A stretch of 48,810 bases of DNA from Xenorhabdus yunnanensis (GTDB lineage Bacteria > Pseudomonadota > Gammaproteobacteria > Enterobacterales > Enterobacteriaceae). The stretch is from assembly GCF_028598805.1 (NCBI RefSeq), contig NZ_JAQRFI010000036.1:1-48810 (forward strand), written 5' to 3'. Positions within the stretch are counted from its first letter, which is position 1; each line of letters opens with the position of its first letter. Positions 16,786-24,947 of this stretch are shown here, one piece after another. The notes beneath the pieces are model-generated. The model was given only the letters and a program-made list of their open reading frames with translations. It was not told where the DNA came from and made no database searches. Both the position numbers and the translations under genes were made by a program.

Positions 16786-16860
16786 GTGCCCTGGGGACCA
16801 TTGTTCTAAAAACAAGAGTTCTAGAGACAAGTGTTTTAGAGACAATCGTTCTAGGATTAA
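16786..16860. repeat. 15-bp tandem repeat, about five units, between xhlB and xhlA
   Basis: Units start at 16786, 16801, 16816, 16831 and 16846, each 15 bases. The middle units are gagttctagagacaa and gtgttttagagacaa; the outer ones are more diverged, and the first differs from the third mainly by transitions. The array lies in the 159-base spacer between the transporter and haemolysin genes, just upstream of the haemolysin ribosome-binding region. It does not overlap a reading frame. Confidence 0.7.
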
Positions 16861-16907
16861 TCCCCACAACTGACTGCGGTTAAAAAAACATCAAATGGTT
16901 CAAAAAA

Positions 16908-18596
16908 CTAAAAAGTATAAGAAAAGCGGGTTAACAGTTGCATAGGCTCATCCGTGATCCTATTTTGGTGAGAAAGAAATTTGCCCCGGCTGACTTCAAC
17001 ATCCGCAAACAAGCTCTGATAGCGCAGCGTCAGACCGGCGCTCAAGCCGGCATTGCTTTTCCAGTCATCCTGACTGAGATAACTTTTAACTTGACCGATA
17101 TCCACACCAGCCCGCAGTGCAAGTGAGCCTTTGGGAATGGGGATTGAGTGGGAGAGTGTATTTCTCCAGTACCAGCCGTTATCAGCCGATGACACATTTT
17201 TGCTGAATCCTCGTACGGCATTACGGTCGGTCACATTGAGCCACTCAATACCCGGTAACCCACTTCGACTGTACTGAGCATAAAATTGGCTATTAAACCG
17301 GTAAGGCATATCAAAGAGGGTGAAACGCTGCTGTAAATTTGCCGAAAATTTCCCTTTGGTAAATTGTTTATTCAGGCTGGCTGTTGCTGCTTGGGCACTA
17401 AACCACGGCATTCCCCGCTCAATACTTATATTGAGGGAGATCAGCCCTGAAGGAATGAGTTGTAAATGGTTAATACCCAGTTCGAGAACACTCAATGTCT
17501 GGCTACTGACATCGATTCTGTTGTCTGCGGCATAGTTGTTGTAATTCTTATAAACAAACTGGGTGTTTAATGTGCTGATTTGCGATTGATTACGATGAAA
17601 GACCCAATCAGTACGAATTCCTGTTTGCTGTGAATTCCCGTGCAATTTGATTGACTTTATCTGTAAATGGGGATGGCTGGCGTATTGGGAATAGCTGTTG
17701 AATCCGCTGAACGTCATTGCCCCATAAGGGAGGGAATAGAGCAGGGTATAGGCACGATTGTATTGAGTATCGGGCTTATCAATGGTACTGCTGCCGCTAA
17801 GGCTGACAAAATCAGATAACCCCAATGGGCTATCAACGCTGGCATTGAGTCGGGTGATCCATTTTCCTGTACTTTTTTGCCCATAATTATCGGTGGTCGT
17901 GGTTATTCTCCACGGAGAAGAATGCCGATTATATAGCTTGACGATGGAACCACCATTGACTGTACCGGGTAGAATATCGAGAGTCGTTTTGTTTGATTGC
18001 AGGCGATTTGCCTGATCCAATCCTTGATCAAGCTGATTCAGGTTGAGTGGTTGCTTTGTCAAACGTGGGAATAGTGTTTGGCTATTGATCCAGCGGTCAC
18101 TCCCTTCTATTGCCTCGACAAAACCTTCAACAACATTAATCCCCAGTTCACCATTCGCGTTGGGAGGAATAAATTGTACCCGCGCCGTAATGTAACCTTT
18201 CGCTATATAAAGGTTAGTGATTTCCGCCGACAGCTTGTTGATGTCATTGCTGGTGATACAGTTATCGGACAAGGCACTGAGTGTATTCAGGTCACCCAGA
18301 GAGAGTAGGGTAATACCTTGTAGATAAACTCCTTTGACAGCCAAACAAGATGGTGCTTCTTCCAGCACAGGTGAAACAGTTTGTGGCGAAACACTGTCTG
18401 CACGATTAATCAACCCTTGATGGCGGCGCTCTTCAATTAATTGGTCTATTTCCCGTGAACTATCCTGTAAGGTTCTTCTTATTTCATTTGTAGAGAAAGT
18501 TTCATCCATAGGTAAAGTAGGGTTAAGCGCGTCAGACGAAGCGCTTACCTGAAATGCAGTACATAATAAGATGAAGATTGTCGTCCTTTTAAGCAT
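16908..18596 (-). CDS. xhlB: Two-partner secretion transporter (TpsB, XhlB-like)
   Basis: The product is 562 residues from the ATG at 18596; a longer frame from a TTG at 18608 is less likely because the ATG form begins directly with a signal peptide (MLKRTTIFILLCTAFQVSA). It belongs to the FhaC/ShlB family of Omp85-like channels. A linker helix region rich in Glu and Arg is followed by two POTRA domains (about 80-230; CLAVKGVYLQGITLLSLG and GINVVEGFVEAIEG) and a 16-strand barrel. The conserved loop motif VRGF (around residue 460) and the terminal phenylalanine of LTRFSYTF are both present. It recognises the N-terminal secretion domain of the haemolysin and, in the ShlB subfamily, also activates it. 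It is the first gene of the two-gene operon. Confidence 0.9.
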   Translation of the reverse strand: MLKRTTIFILLCTAFQVSASSDALNPTLPMDETFSTNEIRRTLQDSSREIDQLIEERRHQGLINRADSVSPQTVSPVLEEAPSCLAVKGVYLQGITLLSLGDLNTLSALSDNCITSNDINKLSAEITNLYIAKGYITARVQFIPPNANGELGINVVEGFVEAIEGSDRWINSQTLFPRLTKQPLNLNQLDQGLDQANRLQSNKTTLDILPGTVNGGSIVKLYNRHSSPWRITTTTDNYGQKSTGKWITRLNASVDSPLGLSDFVSLSGSSTIDKPDTQYNRAYTLLYSLPYGAMTFSGFNSYSQYASHPHLQIKSIKLHGNSQQTGIRTDWVFHRNQSQISTLNTQFVYKNYNNYAADNRIDVSSQTLSVLELGINHLQLIPSGLISLNISIERGMPWFSAQAATASLNKQFTKGKFSANLQQRFTLFDMPYRFNSQFYAQYSRSGLPGIEWLNVTDRNAVRGFSKNVSSADNGWYWRNTLSHSIPIPKGSLALRAGVDIGQVKSYLSQDDWKSNAGLSAGLTLRYQSLFADVEVSRGKFLSHQNRITDEPMQLLTRFSYTF

Positions 18597-18608
18597 GGGA
18601 ATACCCAA

Positions 18609-19172
18609 ATGATAATAGTTGATGGGAAATGTATCGTGTTGGGTTATGGTTAAACTTCCTAGTTTATTAATTCAGCATTAAAGCATAGAAAATATTTTAT
18701 GTTGCTCTGATTAACGATCACTTTTTGTTCGATAATATAATTTTCAATTATAAATTTACCTTAGTGATTTATGATTATTCATTTTAGTTATGTATTAATC
18801 CAATGTGTGGAGGTAAGTGAAATTCAATTTTGGTTTGGTCAATATTAAGCAAAATAATGAAACAGAATTAGGGATCTTGCTCTATTTTATTTTTTTATTT
18901 AAAAATTTTACTTATTGCATCTTGATGTAATGTATTGAATAGAAGGGAAGGTAAAACATAAGAAAGGCATTTTTTAATCAATTGGTTAATTGAGTATTAA
19001 TCATGCATGTAATTATGAATACATTTATCTTTATTTATTATGAATAATAATTACTATATGAAAATCTGACAGCGGGAAAAAAGCAGAAAAACAAATATAA
19101 AAAAGAAAAATGGGAATTAAAGTAAATTGGCAGGAGTTTTAAGAAATATCCGATTGATTCATCCAGTATTGA
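18609..19172. other. AT-rich intergenic region upstream of xhlB, no gene seen
   Basis: About 560 very AT-rich bases lie between the haemolysin operon and the hcp terminator. No gene or RNA is recognisable. It must contain the xhlBA promoter. In X. nematophila the xhl locus is controlled by Lrp, whose sites are too degenerate to call by eye here. Confidence 0.55.
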
Positions 19173-19203
19173 TTCAGCCAATGAATAATATTCATTGGCT
19201 GAA
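19173..19203 (-). terminator. Hairpin downstream of hcp
   Basis: Arms ttcagccaatgaat (19173-19186) and attcattggctgaa (19190-19203) form a perfect 14-bp stem with a 3-base loop, about 33 bases past the hcp stop codon. No strong T-run follows on the minus strand, so it may protect the abundant hcp message from 3' decay as much as terminate it. Confidence 0.6.
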
Positions 19204-19235
19204 AGATTATTACTTAATACTTAATGAATAAGATA

Positions 19236-19754
19236 TTAAGCAACAATTGGCGCACGCCAGTCGTCAGAACCAGAAGTACCAGCAGTAGTGTGTTCCCACT
19301 CAATCTTACGGTAAGAAAGAGAAACACGAATCAACTGAGTGAATTCAGATTTTGCTGGATCTTGGCAATGTGGCATTTTGCAGTCGATATCAACGATAGT
19401 TGCATCTACCAGTTTAGTAGTGAAGAAATGCTCTTGTTTACCTTCGATTGAAGTACGGTACCATTTCAATTCTACAGTAGTCAGCATCTCGCCAGAAGCC
19501 AGTGCGTTGTAAAGCAGAGGAACTGCTTTATTTAATGCAACGGTAAAGCGGAATGGCTTATGCGCACGCTGGCCAGAAGGTTGTCCTGACTGTGGATCAG
19601 TTGGAACAGTTACAATGTGGTCAAATTCTTGAACCAGCATTTCGTCTTCGTGACCTTGAACAAAGATATTACCTACGGATTCAGCAGTGAATGCGCTAGC
19701 AGTAATATTGCCCTGAGTTTTACCATTGATAGAAATATAACATGGAGTTGGCAT
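19236..19754 (-). CDS. tssD: Hcp (TssD), T6SS inner tube protein
   Basis: The product is 172 residues, the classical Hcp length. It starts MPTPCYISINGKTQG, has EFDHIVTVPTDPQSGQPSGQRAHKPF in separable parts matching the family, ELKWYRTSIEGKQEHFFTTKL in the centre, and YRKIEWEHTTAGTSGSDDWRAP at the end. Hexameric rings stack into the tube that the sheath propels into target cells; some effectors travel inside the ring. The gene is transcribed away from the tssB-to-vgrG operon and has a leader of roughly 100 bases or more and its own hairpin at the 3' end, which fits separate, high-level expression. A ribosome-binding site (agga) lies 8 bases upstream. Confidence 0.96.
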   Translation of the reverse strand: MPTPCYISINGKTQGNITASAFTAESVGNIFVQGHEDEMLVQEFDHIVTVPTDPQSGQPSGQRAHKPFRFTVALNKAVPLLYNALASGEMLTTVELKWYRTSIEGKQEHFFTTKLVDATIVDIDCKMPHCQDPAKSEFTQLIRVSLSYRKIEWEHTTAGTSGSDDWRAPIVA

Positions 19755-19865
19755 ATGAATATCCTATAAAAATTTACCAATATTTAGTGTAAGTGTTCAT
19801 TCCTTGCGTGATAATTCCATTTATTCATCAAAATGAAATTTTAGCTTGCCAAACACTCGGAGCGA

Positions 19866-19893
19866 ATAATAAAGCTGAAATTGTCTGATGCAA
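19866..19893 (-). promoter_or_regulatory. Candidate sigma-70 promoter for hcp
   Basis: On the minus strand TTGCAT (19888-19893) and TATTAT (19866-19871) are separated by 16 bases, about 110 bases upstream of the hcp start codon. The -10 matches consensus at five of six positions but the -35 is weak, in AT-rich DNA where chance matches are common. Confidence 0.3.
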
Positions 19894-19972
19894 AGTCATT
19901 TGAAAAAAGCAACACACGCTTTAATTCAATGACAAATAAAAATTTTATAATTATTGCCGTTGTGAACGTTAT

Positions 19973-19998
19973 GGCTGACTTTTTATAAAAAATCAGCC
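19973..19998. repeat. Inverted repeat in the hcp upstream region
   Basis: Arms ggctgacttttt (19973-19984) and aaaaaatcagcc (19987-19998) pair over 12 positions with one G:T-type mismatch and a 2-base centre. It could be a regulator-binding palindrome or a bidirectional terminator-like hairpin. It is the most conspicuous structure between hcp and tssB. Confidence 0.5.
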
Positions 19999-20674
19999 TC
20001 TTTAACTGGTCTAAAAATGAGCACCGATATTTATACAACCCTAATGAATTGATATATAACGTCTTTTATTTTTTTATTTACATGTTTTCTATGATCATTT
20101 AAAAAGTGTTACCTAGATCAAGAAAATGAAAATAATTTAGATTGTTGTGATACATAACTAATCAAAATAGAATAATAAATGACATTGATGCTGATTATTA
20201 ATATAGATTTTGATGGTTATATTTTATTCAGAAGGAAATGAAAAATATTTATTTTTATGCAATTTATAGGTAATGGGGTTACATACTCTTACAAAGAGTA
20301 AAACCAAACTTTTCCCTACTTTGAGAGAAAAAAATATTTATAATTTGCTATGCGTTGAGATAAATAGATTAAAAGCTTGAATAGAGGACTTTATCAATTT
20401 GTGTTTTGGCTTTACATCAAAAAAATAAAATGTCAAACTCTAACTTGACGATTTTTCATATCGATGTTACTTCCTCGATTGGATAGGATATATCTGATTA
20501 TTTAACTATATGTTGATATAAAACTATTCGTACCTACAAATATAGTTATCTTCTGTTGCCTATTTTTTTAGGGAGATTCACTGTATTTGTTATATGAGTA
20601 AACATTGGAATCATTCTCTCACCAATAATGGGTTGTTAGACAGTTCATGGTTGTATTAGCCAAAGGATTAAAAT

Positions 20675-21172
20675 ATGAGTAAGAATAGTCCAGGTAGCGT
20701 AGCTCCAAAAGAAAGAATTAATATTAAGTACGTCCCTAATACCGGTGACCAGACCGCAGAAGTTGAATTACCTCTGAATCTTCTAGTTGTTGGTGACTTG
20801 AAAGGCAAAAGCGAAGATACACCAATTGAAGAACGGCAAACAGTTTCTATCAATAAAAATAACTTCAATGCCGTAATGAATGAAGCGAACATCAACCTGA
20901 CTTTTAACGTCCCTAATCGCCTTGATGAAAAAAGCGAAGAAGATCTGCCAGTTAATCTGGAAATAAAATCACTGAGCGATTTTTCACCAGATAATATCGC
21001 GAAGAAAGTACCTGAATTAAATAAACTTCTCGAACTTCGTGAGGCATTGGTTGCATTAAAAGGCCCATTGGGAAATATCCCGGCATTTCGTGCTCGCTTG
21101 CAGTCACTGCTGGAAGATGAATCCGTTCGTGAGCAACTCCTGAAAGAACTTGAAATCGTCAATAAAAAATAA
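20675..21172 (+). CDS. tssB: T6SS sheath small subunit TssB (VipA)
   Basis: The product is 165 residues, the usual length. The opening SPGSVAPKERINIKYVP and the strand VELPLNLLVVGDLKG are hallmarks, followed by ERQTVSINKNNFNAVM and the helix NKLLELREALVALKGPLGNIPAFR near the C-terminus. TssB pairs with TssC to form the contractile sheath around the Hcp tube; its C-terminal helix and a strand handshake bind neighbouring TssC. It is the first gene of the long rightward operon, with tssC 20 bases downstream. The ATG at 20675 follows a good ribosome-binding site. Confidence 0.96.
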   Translation: MSKNSPGSVAPKERINIKYVPNTGDQTAEVELPLNLLVVGDLKGKSEDTPIEERQTVSINKNNFNAVMNEANINLTFNVPNRLDEKSEEDLPVNLEIKSLSDFSPDNIAKKVPELNKLLELREALVALKGPLGNIPAFRARLQSLLEDESVREQLLKELEIVNKK

Positions 21173-21192
21173 CTGGTTAAAGGAATTTTTAA

Positions 21193-22671
21193 ATGGCTCA
21201 GCACGAAGAAAACAGCACAGCTATTGCTTCTGGCGCAACGACCTCCTTGCTTGATGAGATTATGTCTCAAGCGAGAATGACTCCGGAAAATGACGGCTAC
21301 TACATTGCAAAACAAGGTGTTGCTGCGTTTATCGGTAGCATTCTGGATACTGGCTCTAACGAAGAACCAATCAACAAACTACTTGTTGATAAAATGATCG
21401 TTGAGTTAGATAAAAAGCTCAGCGAGCAGATGGATGAAATTATGCACGCTAAGCAGTTCCAGGAATTGGAATCTTCTTGGCGTTCACTGAAAATTTTGGT
21501 GGATCGCACTGATTTCCGTGAAAACATCAAAATCAACATTATTCATGCCACTAAAGATGAAATGCTGGAAGATTTTGAATTCTCCCCTGAAATTATTCAG
21601 TCCGGCTTCTACAAGCACGTTTATTCCACAGGCTACGGTCAGTTCGGTGGTGAGCCTGTTGCTGCTGTCATCGGTAACTACGCGTTCAGCAACACGACGC
21701 CTGATATTAAATTGATGCAGTATGTCAGTTCAGTAGGTGCAATGGCTCATGCGCCATTCTTGTCTTCCGTTTCACCAGAATTCTTTGGTGTTAACAGCTT
21801 TACTGACCTGCCAGCCATTAAAGATCTGAAATCTGTCTTCGAAGGCCCTTCACATACTAAATGGCGTGCGCTGCGTGAGTCTGAAGATTCACGTTACTTA
21901 GGTCTGACCGCACCACGTTTCTTGCTGCGTCTGCCTTATTCCAACGTTGAAAATCCAATCAAAAACTTCAACTATCAGGAAAATGTCAGCCGTGACCATG
22001 AACATTTCTTATGGGGCAACACTGCGTACTTGCTGGCTAGCTGCCTGACTGACAGCTTCGCTAAATATCGCTGGTGTCCAAACATCATCGGTCCACAGAG
22101 CGGTGGTGCAGTAAGCGATCTGCCGGTTCACCTGTACGAAGCAATGGGCCAGGTTCAGGCTAAGATCCCAACAGAAGTTCTGATCACTGACCGTCGTGAA
22201 TTCGAACTGGCAGAAGAAGGCTTCATTACTCTGACCATGCGTAAGGGTAGCGATAACGCAGCATTCTTCTCTGCAAACTCGGTTCAGAAACCAAAAGTAT
22301 TTCCAAATACCCGTGAAGGGAACATTGCAGAAACCAACTATAAGTTGGGCACGCAACTTCCATACATGTTCATCATCAACCGTCTGGCTCACTACATCAA
22401 AGTGTTGCAGCGTGAACAGATCGGCTCTTGGAAAGAGCGCCAGGATCTGGAACGCGAACTGAACATGTGGCTGAAACAGTACATTGCTGATCAGGAAAAC
22501 CCACCAACTGACGTTCGTAGCCGTCGTCCTCTGCGTGCAGCTGAAATCAAGGTTCTGGATGTTGAAGGCGATCCAGGCTGGTATCAGGTTGCGATGCAGG
22601 TTCGCCCGCACTTCAAGTACATGGGTGCAAGCTTCGAACTGTCTCTGGTTGGACGTTTGGATAAGGAATAA
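21193..22671 (+). CDS. tssC: T6SS sheath large subunit TssC (VipB)
   Basis: The product is 492 residues, the normal length, and is highly typical: SSWRSLKILVDRTDFRENIKI in the N-terminal third, YGQFGGEPVAAVIGNYAF in the middle, FLLRLPY and FLWGNTAYLLASCLTDSFA, then the C-terminal LNMWLKQYIADQENP. It forms most of the sheath wall; its N-terminal residues are the segment ClpV recognises after contraction in VipB-type sheaths. It follows tssB by 20 bases and precedes tssE by 2 bases. Codon use is typical of a strongly expressed gene, with many optimal codons compared with its neighbours. Confidence 0.97.
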   Translation: MAQHEENSTAIASGATTSLLDEIMSQARMTPENDGYYIAKQGVAAFIGSILDTGSNEEPINKLLVDKMIVELDKKLSEQMDEIMHAKQFQELESSWRSLKILVDRTDFRENIKINIIHATKDEMLEDFEFSPEIIQSGFYKHVYSTGYGQFGGEPVAAVIGNYAFSNTTPDIKLMQYVSSVGAMAHAPFLSSVSPEFFGVNSFTDLPAIKDLKSVFEGPSHTKWRALRESEDSRYLGLTAPRFLLRLPYSNVENPIKNFNYQENVSRDHEHFLWGNTAYLLASCLTDSFAKYRWCPNIIGPQSGGAVSDLPVHLYEAMGQVQAKIPTEVLITDRREFELAEEGFITLTMRKGSDNAAFFSANSVQKPKVFPNTREGNIAETNYKLGTQLPYMFIINRLAHYIKVLQREQIGSWKERQDLERELNMWLKQYIADQENPPTDVRSRRPLRAAEIKVLDVEGDPGWYQVAMQVRPHFKYMGASFELSLVGRLDKE

Positions 22672-22673
22672 TC

Positions 22674-23114
22674 ATGGCTGCGCTGTACAGTTGGAACAGA
22701 GGCAGCTCTGCCAGTCTGTTCGAGCGCATTCAAGGGAAGAGCTCCGGCTCTTCCCGTCAGTCAAGGATGCGTTCACTGCTTGATTCTATCAGGAAGCATT
22801 TGAATGAAGTGCTGAATTCCCGTCCCGGTGCCTGCCAAAGTGCTGTTGAATTAGGGGTCATTGATCTCAATGATGCGACCGCGACATCGGTGGATTTCAA
22901 GCAAAGTATCGAATGGGCGATTGAAGAGTGCATCAGAAATTATGAACCCAGGATATCAGCGGTTTCTGTCAGCGCCATCAATGATGACTCAGATCCGTTG
23001 CTGTTGAGCTTTCATATCAGCGCTGAAATCTCTCTGGATGATATCAACGACCTTGTGGAATTTAGCATCCAGTTGGATAACAACCGGCGCTATTGCCTGG
23101 AGCGAACTCAATAA
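22674..23114 (+). CDS. tssE: T6SS baseplate protein TssE (gp25-like)
   Basis: The product is 146 residues with the gpW/gp25 baseplate fold. SLFERIQGK near the start, then MRSLLDSIRKHLNEVLNSR, GVIDLNDAT and the conserved acidic-basic pair in the IRNYEPRI segment (the EPR motif of gp25/TssE at about residue 92). The C-terminal part, LLLSFHISAEISLDD, is the gp25 beta hairpin. TssE joins TssF and TssG in the baseplate wedge and helps start sheath assembly. Its start lies 2 bases after tssC and its stop abuts the tssF ATG, so translation is tightly coupled. Confidence 0.93.
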   Translation: MAALYSWNRGSSASLFERIQGKSSGSSRQSRMRSLLDSIRKHLNEVLNSRPGACQSAVELGVIDLNDATATSVDFKQSIEWAIEECIRNYEPRISAVSVSAINDDSDPLLLSFHISAEISLDDINDLVEFSIQLDNNRRYCLERTQ

Positions 23115-24947
23115 ATGTCATTTGAAAAATATTTCAGAGATGAGTTGAACTATCTGCGACAACTGGGGAAAGAAGCCGCAGTTGAGCGCCCTCATCTTGC
23201 CGCATTTCTGTCAGAACAAGGCTCTGACCCCGACGTTGAGCGTTTGCTTGAAGGTTTTGCCTTCCTGACAGGCAACCTGCGGGCAAAGATTGATGATCAG
23301 TTCCCTGAATTGACCCACGGCCTGCTCAATATGCTTTGGCCGAACTATCTGCGTCCAACCCCCAGCATGACCATCATCGAGTATACCCCCGATGAGAGCG
23401 TTGTGACGAAAGCGACACAGGTCAAGCGTGGCACACAGATTATGAGCCATACGCTGTCAACTCAAGATGATATTTATTCGAGCGAAAAATCGGGTGGCAA
23501 AAAAGACGATCATGGTCGCTGTACCTTCACGCTCTGCCGTGATGTGTGGTTGTTTCCGCTTTCTATCCGTGACATCTCCGTCAATAACAGTAATGAGACC
23601 GGGATTATCGGCCTGAATTTTGCGTCGAAAACGGAGCTGAACCTGCATGAGTTAGAACTGGGCAAACTGCGCTTTTATCTGAGTGGTGATGACTATACCA
23701 CTTCCCAGCTCTATTTCTGGCTCTGTTATTACTTCAGAAAAGCAGAATTGGTGGTAGGAGATACCGTGATCCCTCTGCCAGATTTTGATTTTGTTCCCGT
23801 AGGATTTGAGCGGGAAGATGCATTACTGCCATACCCGAAAAACGCCTATATGGGGTATCGCATTTTGCAGGAATATTTCTGTTTTGCAGAAAGCTTCCTG
23901 TTCTTTGATGTGAAAGGCTTCCCAGAACTGCCTGAAGATCTCAAGACCAAAGATTTCAAACTGAATTTACATTTTTCTCAGGCACTGCCACCCGAAGCTA
24001 AGGTTCGTCATGACACTTTCCGTCTGCACTGCACACCCGCAATCAACCTGTTCCCAATGGACAGTGAAGCGATTGAACTCAATGGCAGCCAGACTGAATA
24101 TCCGTTGAAAGCCAGTTACAGCTTTCCTGATAACTACGACATTTTCTCTGTCGATGGCGTAGAAAGCTGGCTGACAGGAGAAAATGGTGAACGCAGCCGT
24201 GCCCGTATTGGTGAGCGAGTTTATACCCCGTTTGAAAGTTTCAATCACCAAATTGATAACGAAGACGAACGCTCAATGCGTTATTACCGTCTTCGGGTGA
24301 AAGAGTCACCTTTCCGCAGGGGGCTGGAACATTTCATCTCATTTGTCCGGGGAGATGAATCAGATTTGCTCAGACTCAAACTGAAAGAAAATGTTTCGAT
24401 CAGATTGACCTGTACCAACCGTGAATTGCCTTTAGAGCTACGCGTTGGCGACATTAATTACCCTTCAATCGGCAGCCCGTCATTTGCGACATTCCGCAAT
24501 ATCACGCGCCCATCAGTGCCTCTCTATCCTCTGCTGGATGGCGGTTTGCACTGGTCACTGCTGTCAAATATGTCGCTTAACTATATGTCATTACTGGATA
24601 GGGACGCGCTGAAACAGGTGCTGCGTACCTACGATTTCCCAAGTATTCATAACCGACAGTCCAAGCGTTCATCGCAGAAACGGCTTGATGCCATTGAGAA
24701 GATTGAAACAGAACCGACAGATCGTCTGTTCCGTGGGCAACCTGTACGTGGGTTGCGCTCAACACTGTATATCCGGCAACAGGCATTCAGCTCGGAAGGC
24801 GAGCTTTATCTGTTCAGTACGGTTCTGTCACGGTTTTTCTCACTGTATGCCAGCGTCAATGCTTTTCATATGTTGAAGGTAATCAATTTAGATAATCAGG
24901 AATGTTATGAATGGCCGGTACAGATAGGTCAACACTCGTTGATGTAA
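23115..24947 (+). CDS. tssF: T6SS baseplate protein TssF (VasA)
   Basis: The product is 610 residues, full length for the DUF879 family. It begins FEKYFRDELNYLRQLGKE and has ERPHLAAFLSEQGSDPDVERLLEGFAFLTG split over the diagnostic N-terminal region, then LLNMLWPNYLRPTPSM. The C-terminus ends with FYAS-like FSLYASVNAFHMLKV. TssF is a homologue of phage T4 gp6 and forms, with two copies per TssG, the wedge of the baseplate. Its 3' end overlaps tssG by 37 bases in another frame, a common arrangement in these clusters that keeps the two in fixed ratio. Confidence 0.95.
   Translation: MSFEKYFRDELNYLRQLGKEAAVERPHLAAFLSEQGSDPDVERLLEGFAFLTGNLRAKIDDQFPELTHGLLNMLWPNYLRPTPSMTIIEYTPDESVVTKATQVKRGTQIMSHTLSTQDDIYSSEKSGGKKDDHGRCTFTLCRDVWLFPLSIRDISVNNSNETGIIGLNFASKTELNLHELELGKLRFYLSGDDYTTSQLYFWLCYYFRKAELVVGDTVIPLPDFDFVPVGFEREDALLPYPKNAYMGYRILQEYFCFAESFLFFDVKGFPELPEDLKTKDFKLNLHFSQALPPEAKVRHDTFRLHCTPAINLFPMDSEAIELNGSQTEYPLKASYSFPDNYDIFSVDGVESWLTGENGERSRARIGERVYTPFESFNHQIDNEDERSMRYYRLRVKESPFRRGLEHFISFVRGDESDLLRLKLKENVSIRLTCTNRELPLELRVGDINYPSIGSPSFATFRNITRPSVPLYPLLDGGLHWSLLSNMSLNYMSLLDRDALKQVLRTYDFPSIHNRQSKRSSQKRLDAIEKIETEPTDRLFRGQPVRGLRSTLYIRQQAFSSEGELYLFSTVLSRFFSLYASVNAFHMLKVINLDNQECYEWPVQIGQHSLM

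Larger units (their letters stand above)
19755..20674. other. Divergent control region between hcp and tssB, no gene seen
   Basis: About 920 AT-rich bases separate the two divergent T6SS transcription units. I see no protein gene; a 65-codon minus-strand frame at 19841-20038 has no family features. It holds the hcp and tssB promoters and an inverted repeat listed separately. I looked for the sigma-54 signature TGGCAC-N5-TTGC on both strands and did not find a convincing match. The tssB ribosome-binding site is aaagga near 20661. Confidence 0.6.

Noticed and set aside
16786-16860. Small CRISPR array
   Set aside because: Units are only 15 bases with no spacers between them, and no cas genes are present; it is a plain tandem repeat.
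12336-18596. Contact-dependent inhibition (CdiA/CdiB/CdiI) system
   Set aside because: No VENN pretoxin motif, no variable C-terminal tip with a composition shift, and no small immunity gene before the terminator; the paired cysteines and length fit ShlA-type haemolysins.
19841-20038. 65-codon minus-strand frame between hcp and tssB
   Set aside because: No family features and it spans the inverted repeat and the candidate hcp promoter; more likely regulatory DNA.
20401-20480. ttgacg (20445-20450) as -35 of a tssB promoter
   Set aside because: At 17 bases spacing the -10 would be tacttc, a poor match; several equally weak pairs exist in this AT-rich stretch.
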